From: Candidatus Levybacteria bacterium RIFCSPHIGHO2_02_FULL_40_18
GTDB taxonomy: Bacteria > Patescibacteriota > Microgenomatia > Levybacterales > GWA1-39-11
Direction of reading: 5' to 3'
Assembly (NCBI GenBank): GCA_001782235.1
Contig: MFOC01000001.1
Location: forward strand, 1-38,309
DNA: 38,309 bases
In this document: positions 12,963 to 19,649 of the stretch, in pieces
Numbering within the stretch: position 1 is the stretch's first letter
Layout of the letters: each line of letters opens with the position of its first letter
The notes under the pieces: generated by a model
Databases searched by the model: none
Seen by the model: only the letters and a program-made list of their open reading frames with translations
What the model was told of the DNA's origin: nothing
Translations under genes and position numbers: made by a program

Positions 12963-15227
12963 ATGGTAAGGCCGAGTGATCTGGTCGTGTCTTTATTTGA
13001 TGTGGATCGAGATGATACTCTCTTAGTCGGAGGGAAGGCTGCCAATCTTGGAGAGATGCTCGAACAAAAATTTCCAGTACCGGAGGGCTTTGCAATCACA
13101 GCGGCTTCTTATTTTGAATTCCTCAAAGAGAATAAATTAAACGAAAAAATAAAACACTTGCTTTCGACAGTAAATTATGAAAGAGATGAGTCTTTGAATC
13201 AAATTTCTTCCCATATTCAAAAGCTCATTAAAAACGGCAAAATATCGGAAAAGCTTATGAGTGAGATATTCGAGGCATATAAAAAGATAGGCTCTCCCTA
13301 TGTTGCCATAAGGTCCTCTGCGACCTCCGAAGACTCAAAAGCTGCATCCTTTGCCGGGCAAAATGAAACCTTCCTGAATGTTAAGGGAGAGGCTTCGCTT
13401 GCGGATAAAATAAGGCAGGCTTGGAGTTCACTTTTTGAACCACGCTCAATTTTCTACAGACATGAGAAAAGAATAAGCCACCTTAAAACCGGAATTGCTC
13501 TAGTCGTTCAAAAAATGATCGAATCGGACGTTTCAGGTGTTATGTTCACCCAAGATCCAGTAACAGGTGACAAATCAAAAGTCGTAATAGAAGCCATTTT
13601 CGGACTGGGAGAATATATCGTTCAGGGAAAAGTAACTCCCGATCATTATGAGATAGATAAAAAGTCACTTAGTACCGTCGAAAAGGCTAAAAATCCACAG
13701 GATGTAATGCTTAAAAAGGTAAAAGAAGATAATCGGGAAATAAAAGTTCCTTCCCGTTTTCGGAACCGGCAAAAATTGAGCGACCACGAAATCATCACTC
13801 TGACAAAACTTGGCATAGCCATAGAGAAACATTATTACTTTCCTCAGGACATTGAGTGGGCAAACGAAAAAGATCGAATATACATTGTGCAAACCCGCCC
13901 AATCACCACACTTCGCCCCGCCCCGCCATTCGGCAGGGCCCGCTCAGAGCAAACCACTAGAATTGCATCAGGCAATCTACATCCTATTCTGATTGGTGAT
14001 CCTGCAAGCCCAGGAATAGGAACAGGAAAAGTTCGAAAACTTGCAAATGCTAAAGAATCCAATAGATTAGAGAAGGGGGAAGTTCTAGTGGCGCACGTTA
14101 CAAGTCCTGACTATGTTCCTGCCATGAAAAGGGCTTCTGCAATTATCACTGAAAAGGGAGGACGCACATCCCACGCTGCAATTGTTGCGCGTGAGTTTGG
14201 AATTCCGGCAATCGTTGGCGCACTGCAGGCCTTTGCAAAACTTACCGATCAAAATGTAGTATCCGTAAACGGCGCGAGCGGAGAAGTTTTTAGTGGTGCA
14301 CGTTATTTCCCACCAAACGCATCGGAAGGCAAGTTTTCCGAAGCTAAAACCAAAACCAAAATATACGTGAATTTAGCAGAGCCCGAACTTGCGCCAAAGT
14401 TGGCAGAAAGAAATATTGACGGAGTGGGACTTTTGCGAGCGGAATTCATGATTGCTCAAATCGGAACGCATCCTAAAAAGCTTATTCATGATGGAAAGAG
14501 CGGTTTATTCGTTGAGAAATTATCAGAGGGGGTTGGCAAAATTTGTGAAGCTTTTTATCCAAGACCTGTATTTTACAGAACTACAGATTTTAAGACTAAT
14601 GAATATAGGAATCTTGCTGGAGGAAAACAGTTCGAGGAGTATGAAGAAAATCCAATGATAGGCTACAGAGGAGCTTTTAGATATACTCGAGAGCCGCGTG
14701 TTTTTGAACTTGAACTCCGCGCGATAAAAAAAGTTCGGGAAAAGGCTAAGCTTAACAACCTGAATTTAATGATTCCTTTTGTTAGAACTACAAATGAACT
14801 TCTAGGGATTAAAAAAATAATTAATGCACATGGATTGAAAAGAAGCCCAACATTCAAGATCTATATGATGTGTGAGGTGCCTTCAAACGTAATATTGATT
14901 GACGATTTTATTGGTGTTGGAATTGACGGTGTGTCAATAGGCTCTAATGATTTGACGATGCTAATCTTAGGAGTTGATCGCGATAACGAGGAGGTTGCGA
15001 AAGTTTTTGATGAAAGAGACAAGGCTGTTTTATGGGCAATCGAAAAAGTTATTTCTGCCTGCCGAAGAGCAGGCATAGACTCATCGATATGCGGGCAGGC
15101 TCCTTCCGTGTTTCCAAGTTTTGTTGAAGAACTTGTTTCTTTTGGTATAAACAGCATTTCCGTATCACAAGACGCAGTAGAAGACACTAGGAGAATCGTA
15201 CATTTTGCAGAGGTCAAAAAAGGATAA
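12963..15227 (+). CDS. ppsA: Phosphoenolpyruvate synthase
   Basis: PEP synthase converts pyruvate and ATP to PEP, AMP and phosphate. In order, the 754-residue protein shows the ATP-grasp domain (GGKAANLGEM; RSSATSEDSKAASFAGQNETF), the swivelling phosphohistidine domain (GGRTSHAAIVAREFGIPAIVG, with the catalytic His) and the C-terminal TIM barrel (RAEFMIAQIGTHP; SIGSNDLTMLILGVDRD; the Cys in SICGQAPS). It is slightly short for the family (about 790). The linker after TRPITTL contains a GC-rich hairpin (13921-13938) encoding an odd Pro/Arg-rich stretch (RPAPPFGRARSE), unlike the AT-rich surroundings. Enolase follows after 5 nt. The pair makes and uses PEP, so flux may run in either direction. 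Confidence 0.95.
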   Translation: MVRPSDLVVSLFDVDRDDTLLVGGKAANLGEMLEQKFPVPEGFAITAASYFEFLKENKLNEKIKHLLSTVNYERDESLNQISSHIQKLIKNGKISEKLMSEIFEAYKKIGSPYVAIRSSATSEDSKAASFAGQNETFLNVKGEASLADKIRQAWSSLFEPRSIFYRHEKRISHLKTGIALVVQKMIESDVSGVMFTQDPVTGDKSKVVIEAIFGLGEYIVQGKVTPDHYEIDKKSLSTVEKAKNPQDVMLKKVKEDNREIKVPSRFRNRQKLSDHEIITLTKLGIAIEKHYYFPQDIEWANEKDRIYIVQTRPITTLRPAPPFGRARSEQTTRIASGNLHPILIGDPASPGIGTGKVRKLANAKESNRLEKGEVLVAHVTSPDYVPAMKRASAIITEKGGRTSHAAIVAREFGIPAIVGALQAFAKLTDQNVVSVNGASGEVFSGARYFPPNASEGKFSEAKTKTKIYVNLAEPELAPKLAERNIDGVGLLRAEFMIAQIGTHPKKLIHDGKSGLFVEKLSEGVGKICEAFYPRPVFYRTTDFKTNEYRNLAGGKQFEEYEENPMIGYRGAFRYTREPRVFELELRAIKKVREKAKLNNLNLMIPFVRTTNELLGIKKIINAHGLKRSPTFKIYMMCEVPSNVILIDDFIGVGIDGVSIGSNDLTMLILGVDRDNEEVAKVFDERDKAVLWAIEKVISACRRAGIDSSICGQAPSVFPSFVEELVSFGINSISVSQDAVEDTRRIVHFAEVKKG
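13921..13938. repeat. GC-rich hairpin inside ppsA
   Basis: CCCCGCC pairs with GGCAGGG (6 of 7) around an ATTC loop. It falls in the interdomain linker of PEP synthase (about residues 320-326), where an insertion would be tolerated. It is part of a group of palindromes within genes in this window. Confidence 0.5.
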
Positions 15228-15232
15228 ATTAT

Positions 15233-16486
15233 ATGCCGAAAATTAAAGCCGTAAAAGCGCGGGAAATTCTTGACTCGCGAGGTAATCCCACAATTGAAAC
15301 TATGATAACGCTTTCGAATGAAATGTCGGCAGTGTCATCGGTCCCGTCCGGTGTATCAAAGGGGAGTTTTGAGGCGGTTGAACTTCGCGATCAAGATCAG
15401 GGCAGGTTTAAGGGCATGGGAGTTCTTTCGGCAGTAAAAAATGTAAACGAATTGATAGGCCCAAAACTTGTTGGCATGGACGTTTTAGACCAAAAAAAAA
15501 TAGACAGCTCTATGATGGAAATTGACGGGACGCAAAACAAAGCAAAACTTGGCGCAAACTCAATGTTATCAGTATCATGTGCCGCGGTAAAACTTGGAGC
15601 AACAGCTTCCTCCCTTCCCCTATTTTTATATCTCAAGCAGTTTGTCCAATCAAACTCCGGTAAGAAGCTTCCTATTCCAATGTTTAATTTACTAGAGGGT
15701 GGGAAACATGCAGGTGCTAGTCTTAATTTTCAAGAGTTTCTTCTAATTCCTGCTTCGTCTAAATCGTACCCCGAATCTTTAAGAATCGGCTCAGAAGCCT
15801 ATCAGTCCCTAAAGCAAATCCTATTTGATCGGAGCGAGAGTACGCTTTTGGCAGATGAGGGCGGTTTCTCGCCAAATTTGGCGACAAACCAGTCGGGCTT
15901 AAAGACCATTCGCGAAGCAATAGAACACGCAGGTTTTTCATATGCATACGACGCGTTTATAGGCCTCGATGTCGCAGCCAACTCTTTTCTTGATGGAAAT
16001 GTTTACAAGATAAGCGACAGATCGGTCGCTTATGACTCACAGGATCTTGGGGAGTTTTATAAAGTGCTTGTTACAGATTATTCATTAATCTATATTGAAG
16101 ATCCTTTTTCCGAGAATGACTTGAAAGGATGGAAGAAAATAGCATCTGATCTTTCCTCTAAAGTTCTTATTGTGGGCGACGATTTGACTGTAACCAATCC
16201 CTACAGATTGCAACAGGCTCTCGAAAATAATGTTGTGGGCGGAATAATTATCAAGCCGAATCAAATAGGTACAGTTACCGAGGCGATTGCTGTCTCAGAA
16301 ATAGCGAAGTTTAAAGGGCTTAAAATAGTAGTGTCTCATAGAGGAGGAGAGACAATGGATGATTTTATTGCCGATTTTGCTGTTGGAATAGGTGCTGACT
16401 ATGTTAAGTTTGGCGCCCCGGCCCGGGAAAGAGTAGTAAAATACAACAGGCTTCTCGAGATAGAAGAGGAGCTTAAAAGGATTTAG
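15233..16486 (+). CDS. eno: Enolase, divergent at the catalytic loop
   Basis: Enolase interconverts 2-phosphoglycerate and PEP. Of 417 residues the family marks are present: AREILDSRGNPTIE, GGKHAGASLNFQEF, LADEGGF, the three metal ligands (GLDVAANSF, IEDPFSE, VGDDLTVT), the catalytic Lys (IKPNQIGT) and VVSHRGGETMDDFIADFAV. Two normally conserved spots differ. The usual SHRSGET reads SHRGGET, and the usual IKTGSMSRSDR-type segment reads VKFGAPARERV. The substrate-binding PSGASTG loop is PSGVSKG. It is probably still an enolase, from a divergent branch, though a changed activity is possible. It is tightly coupled to ppsA (5 nt), with AAGG 9 nt before the start. Confidence 0.9.
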   Translation: MPKIKAVKAREILDSRGNPTIETMITLSNEMSAVSSVPSGVSKGSFEAVELRDQDQGRFKGMGVLSAVKNVNELIGPKLVGMDVLDQKKIDSSMMEIDGTQNKAKLGANSMLSVSCAAVKLGATASSLPLFLYLKQFVQSNSGKKLPIPMFNLLEGGKHAGASLNFQEFLLIPASSKSYPESLRIGSEAYQSLKQILFDRSESTLLADEGGFSPNLATNQSGLKTIREAIEHAGFSYAYDAFIGLDVAANSFLDGNVYKISDRSVAYDSQDLGEFYKVLVTDYSLIYIEDPFSENDLKGWKKIASDLSSKVLIVGDDLTVTNPYRLQQALENNVVGGIIIKPNQIGTVTEAIAVSEIAKFKGLKIVVSHRGGETMDDFIADFAVGIGADYVKFGAPARERVVKYNRLLEIEEELKRI

Positions 16487-16507
16487 CTTTCTATAATGGT
16501 TAATTTA

Positions 16508-16516
16508 TGCTAATAT
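16508..16516 (+). promoter_or_regulatory. Extended -10 promoter for the sigma-like gene
   Basis: TGCTAATAT ends 12 nt before the ATG at 16529. No clear -35 or SD is visible. Confidence 0.5.
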
Positions 16517-16528
16517 CACTTCTGTTAT

Positions 16529-17326
16529 ATGGCAAAACAAGAAGGTAGGAGTCATTATGATGCTTGGATTCGAGCAGATTCAGGAACTGCTACGAGGAGA
16601 GCTGATGAATTGCTACCCCCTCGGTTTGCAAGGTACATCAAGGAGGAAATTGCAGGCCACAGCGCGGACGAAATTGCAGTTCTTTATGGCCTAAAACCCG
16701 CAACGGTCAGAGACGAGAGCTTGCGGGCGAGAAAATTATTCACGGAACAATTAGGATTGACCATTCCCGGGAATATAAGGCGCCTGCGTGTAGAAGAAGC
16801 CAAAAACCTGATTCAACAAGTCCGGCTAGGTGATAGATCAGCAGCTATTAGACTTGTTGCACTTTGGCCTGGAACAGTGGGAAGTTTTATAAGGAATATG
16901 GACGAAGGAAAAAAAGAAGATTTTATATTAAAAGTTGTAGAAAGAGTCCAGAACAGTGGGGCAAAGATTAGGTGGGAGGGACTATCAAAATTAAATCGAT
17001 GGCTAAAAATATCCATGCGTGGTGTTGCTGTCGATTTATACAACAGTGAACAAATACCAGGTAGTTTTGAGGCTGATGTTTTTGATTGGATGGATAAACA
17101 TCCGGATGTAGCTCGAGGATTCATTGATGAGTTATCGAGTTGGCAAAGAGAGGTCATTGTTCTTGTAAGATCGGGGTTGAGCTATGAAGAGATACAGTTG
17201 AGATATCCCTCCAAAAGCCATAGTTCTATTAGAAAAACCTTCTATAAAGCTAGGCGCTCCCTTGAAGAAAAAATAGACTCTATGAGCGGAAGTTCTGATA
17301 CTACTTTTGTTGAAACTGCAATGTAG
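16529..17326 (+). CDS. ECF-sigma-like protein with an extra N-terminal HTH
   Basis: The 265-residue protein appears to have three parts. Residues 44-70 (SADEIAVLYGLKPATVRDES) form a helix-turn-helix like sigma region 4 or LuxR. Residues 100-172 resemble sigma region 2 (GDRSAAIRLVALW; KEDFILKVVERV; LNRWLKISMRGVAVDLY). Residues 200-248 (LSSWQREVIVLVRSGLSYEE; HSSIRKTFYKARRSLEE) are a clear sigma region 4. An ECF sigma factor normally has only the last two, in about 180 residues. It could direct RNA polymerase to a special promoter set or act as a regulator. No anti-sigma factor gene is adjacent. The region-4 match is strong; the region-2 match is weaker. Confidence 0.6.
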   Translation: MAKQEGRSHYDAWIRADSGTATRRADELLPPRFARYIKEEIAGHSADEIAVLYGLKPATVRDESLRARKLFTEQLGLTIPGNIRRLRVEEAKNLIQQVRLGDRSAAIRLVALWPGTVGSFIRNMDEGKKEDFILKVVERVQNSGAKIRWEGLSKLNRWLKISMRGVAVDLYNSEQIPGSFEADVFDWMDKHPDVARGFIDELSSWQREVIVLVRSGLSYEEIQLRYPSKSHSSIRKTFYKARRSLEEKIDSMSGSSDTTFVETAM

Positions 17327-17424
17327 GGATTACCATAGGCGCGCCTTCTCCTCGCGTTCATGCAATATGGCTTAGAGCGGTGGCCAAATTTAATGCAAAC
17401 GGTGGCAACCTTGATATTGCTTAG

Positions 17425-18105
17425 TTAGAATAAAATTACAAATTCGCCCTTTGGCTTTACTTTTTCAAAGTGCTCGATTGATTCAGAGATTTTTCCCCTC
17501 CGGATTTCTTCGTGGATTTTTGTTAGCTCTCGGGCAACGACTATCTCTATGTCGCCGAATACTTCTTGAATGTTTTTTAAAGTTTTAATCAGTCTGTGTG
17601 GAGATTCGAAAAGAACAATTGTCGAATCGCTATTCTTTAACTTGACCAGCTTGGCTCTCATTTTTGCTTCAGACTTTGGCAAAAACCCATTAAAAGTTAC
17701 TTTATTTATTGGAAGACCGGAGACAGATAATGCGGCAATGAATGCCGACGCGCCGGGGATAGGGATAATTCGAACCCCTCTTCTTATACATTCTCGAACC
17801 AATTTAAACCCGGGATCCGATATCAATGGTGTTCCGGCTTCTGAAATTAGTGCCACGTCATTTGTTTCGACCAGTTTAAGGATCGAAGGAATCTCGTTCT
17901 CCTCCTCTTCTTCTATCATGGATATAATTTTTTGTTCGTTAATTCTTTTTCTCTTAAACTCTTTTTCAAGAAAATCGAGAAGAATTCCTGCTTTCGAGGC
18001 TGATTCTGCGATTATTACATTTGATCCTAGCAAAATATTTGCCGCTCGGAGCGTAATATCTTGCAAATTCCCAATCGGCGTTGCTACAATGTAAAGATTG
18101 TTCAT
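17425..18105 (-). CDS. rsmI: 16S rRNA 2'-O-methyltransferase RsmI
   Basis: RsmI methylates the ribose of C1402 in 16S rRNA with SAM. The tetrapyrrole-methylase fold is evident in LYIVATPIGNLQDITLRA at the N-terminus, ISEAGTPLISDPG, IPIPGASAFIAAL and FESPHRL. The family's normally invariant AEDTR motif after the first helix is replaced by AESASKAGILL, so one expected acidic/Arg pair is missing. The length of 226 aa lacks the C-terminal helical extension of E. coli RsmI (286 aa). Its ATG overlaps the dedA ATG on the other strand. The promoter lies inside dedA. Confidence 0.9.
   Translation of the reverse strand: MNNLYIVATPIGNLQDITLRAANILLGSNVIIAESASKAGILLDFLEKEFKRKRINEQKIISMIEEEEENEIPSILKLVETNDVALISEAGTPLISDPGFKLVRECIRRGVRIIPIPGASAFIAALSVSGLPINKVTFNGFLPKSEAKMRAKLVKLKNSDSTIVLFESPHRLIKTLKNIQEVFGDIEIVVARELTKIHEEIRRGKISESIEHFEKVKPKGEFVILF
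18085..18090 (+). promoter_or_regulatory. -10 box of dedA inside rsmI
   Basis: TACAAT, preceded by TGC, lies 13 nt before the ATG at 18104. A TTG at 18098 in the same frame is an alternative start 7 nt from the box. Confidence 0.45.
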
Positions 18106-18742
18106 GCTCGAATTTCTTGCGCATTATATTATACAACTGATCGAGACAACAGGCTACTTTGGGATATTTATCCTAATGGCTCTTGAGTCTGCGCTTATTC
18201 CGATTCCTTCAGAAATAACCATGCCATTTTCGGGATTTCTTGTTTCGGAAGGAAAACTTTCATTCGTCCTGGTCGTATTAACCGGTACATTTGCAAATCT
18301 TGTGGGGTCCCTTGCCGCTTATTATCTTGGGTATATATTAGAAGAAACTGTCTTGCTGAATTTAATACGCAGGTATGGGAAGTTTATTCTTCTCTCTGAG
18401 CATGAATTCCATCGCGCCGAAATGTGGTTTAGAAAATATGGCGATAAGATAATATTTATTTCACGCCTTTTACCTGGAATCAGAACTGTAATTTCGCTTC
18501 CCGCCGGCATGTTTGAGATGGATATTAAAAAGTTCGTGATCTACACAACGATCGGTTGCTTAATCTGGTCAATATTTTTAACATATGTAGGATTTGTGAT
18601 GGGGGAAAACTGGAACGCGCTTGAACCAATTTACCGAAAATTTGAATTTCTAATTGCGGGAGTAGTGATTCTAGTGATTCTTTTATATATTGAGAAACAC
18701 TTAAACCTGCGCAGAAAGTTTTTAAAAGGCAAAGGAAATTAA
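18104..18742 (+). CDS. DedA-family membrane protein
   Basis: DedA proteins are polytopic membrane proteins that move undecaprenyl phosphate or phospholipids across the membrane and affect envelope stability. Conserved marks are ESALIPIPSEITMPFSGFL (about residues 27-45) and FISRLLPGIRTVISLPAGMF, with Arg in the re-entrant loop, followed by two helices and a basic tail. The length of 212 aa is normal. Both ends touch the opposite strand. Its ATG (18104-18106) overlaps the rsmI start in CATG, and its TAA shares TTAA (18739-18742) with the lexA stop. A lipid-carrier flippase fits the glycosylation genes here, but the substrate is not determined. Confidence 0.9.
   Translation: MLEFLAHYIIQLIETTGYFGIFILMALESALIPIPSEITMPFSGFLVSEGKLSFVLVVLTGTFANLVGSLAAYYLGYILEETVLLNLIRRYGKFILLSEHEFHRAEMWFRKYGDKIIFISRLLPGIRTVISLPAGMFEMDIKKFVIYTTIGCLIWSIFLTYVGFVMGENWNALEPIYRKFEFLIAGVVILVILLYIEKHLNLRRKFLKGKGN
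18123..18133 (-). promoter_or_regulatory. Double -10 boxes of rsmI inside dedA
   Basis: Two overlapping TATAAT boxes lie on the - strand (18133-18128 and 18128-18123), 22 and 17 nt before the rsmI ATG. The rsmI promoter is therefore within the dedA coding sequence. Confidence 0.5.
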
Positions 18743-19395
18743 CTCGAGGAATTTCCGAATTTTCTGACAAGAGAGACAACAATTCCCTGAATTTGAAGTT
18801 CGCTAGGGTAAATAGGGTCCATTTGACTGTTTGCCGGTTTAAGAACTACACGATCATCTTCTTTGTAAAATCTTTTAAGCGTTGCGAGCTTGTCATCCAC
18901 AAGAGCAACCACAATATCTCCGTTATTAGCGGTTGCGCTTTTTTCAATAACAACGTAATCTCCGTCCAGAATTCCATCATCGATCATAGAATTACCTTTG
19001 ACCTGAAGAACATAGGATGTTTTTTTGCCTGAAAGCATTGTTGAGGCAACAGGGAACGATGCATCAGGATCCGTATGGGGTTCAAGGGGTTGCCCAGCCG
19101 CAATATAACCCATGAGGGGAAGCATCATGGTTGGGCCAATCGCTTTTGGCGTCGAGCCCATAAGAAGACCAATATTGTCCCTTTTCAAAACCTTAAGAGT
19201 TCTATTGTTGCCATCGACTTTTTGAATGTAGCCTTTGTCAACCATTGATCGGATTAATGCGTGAATTGTTGAAACGGAGTTTCGACCCATTGCATCAGCC
19301 ATCTCTCGAAGAGTCGGTGAATATCCATGTTGTTCCTGAAACTGAACAATGTAATTTAGTAATTCCCTTTCTCGGCGATAAAGTACAGCAGTCAT
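18739..19395 (-). CDS. lexA: LexA repressor
   Basis: LexA represses SOS genes and cleaves itself when RecA filaments form. Residues 1-65 are a winged HTH (YSPTLREMADAMG, STIHALIRSMVDKGYI). The cleavage site is Ala100-Gly101 (YIAAGQPLE), and the S24 peptidase dyad is Ser136 (GNSMIDDGILDGD) with Lys174 (LATLKRF). It is slightly longer (218 aa) than E. coli LexA (202). It is divergent from uvrB, with uvrA, uvrC and dinB within 16 kb. I cannot define its operator. Known boxes (CTGT-N8-ACAG, GAAC-N4-GTTC) are not obvious before these genes; the palindrome in the uvrA promoter is a candidate. Confidence 0.95.
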   Translation of the reverse strand: MTAVLYRRERELLNYIVQFQEQHGYSPTLREMADAMGRNSVSTIHALIRSMVDKGYIQKVDGNNRTLKVLKRDNIGLLMGSTPKAIGPTMMLPLMGYIAAGQPLEPHTDPDASFPVASTMLSGKKTSYVLQVKGNSMIDDGILDGDYVVIEKSATANNGDIVVALVDDKLATLKRFYKEDDRVVLKPANSQMDPIYPSELQIQGIVVSLVRKFGNSSS

Positions 19396-19436
19396 AGGTT
19401 AGTATTAAGTATGAAAAACACTAGAACTATATTATT

Positions 19437-19466
19437 AATTTACACGAAAATAAGTCGAAATGTCAA
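19437..19466 (-). promoter_or_regulatory. Promoter of lexA
   Basis: On the - strand a perfect TTGACA (19466-19461), an 18-nt spacer and TAAATT (19442-19437) would give a leader of about 35 nt before the ATG at 19395. Confidence 0.5.
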
Positions 19467-19495
19467 CTAGCGTAAAGGATATCAATCGCTATCAT

Positions 19496-19625
19496 CTGTT
19501 ATCAGTTTTCAGTTGTCGGTTGTCAGAATCAAGTTTACCAGTAGTCTGTTCGCCTGTTAAAAAACCGATTGACCGAAGACTGAAAGACTGGAATCCGAAA
19601 ACAGAAAACCGAGAACCGATAACCG
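19496..19625. repeat. Mirrored heptamer array between lexA and uvrB
   Basis: Two 63-nt arms (19496-19558 and 19563-19625) are inverted relative to each other around an AAAA spacer and match at about 42 of 63 positions. The outer four units of each arm are 7-mers of form C-x-GTT-y-T. C, GTT and T are invariant in 8 of 8, x is A, G or T, and y is any base. Inner units drift but keep CAGT/CGGT words in register. The right arm ends 6 nt before the extended -10 of uvrB. Confidence 0.88.
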
Positions 19626-19630
19626 CACTG

Positions 19631-19639
19631 TGGTACAAT
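19631..19639 (+). promoter_or_regulatory. Extended -10 promoter of uvrB
   Basis: TGGTACAAT ends 10 nt before the ATG at 19650, giving a predicted leader of 3-4 nt with no SD. Confidence 0.65.
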
Positions 19640-19649
19640 TATAGATTCC

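Noticed and set aside
15057-15074. GCCTGC/GCAGGC hairpin in ppsA as another inserted palindrome
   Set aside because: The encoded residues (CRRAGIDSSICGQA) align with the normal conserved PEP synthase motif, so nothing appears to be inserted.
17327-17424. Intergenic gap between the sigma-like gene and rsmI
   Set aside because: Only a weak GCGGTGGC direct repeat is seen; there is no terminator, array or gene.
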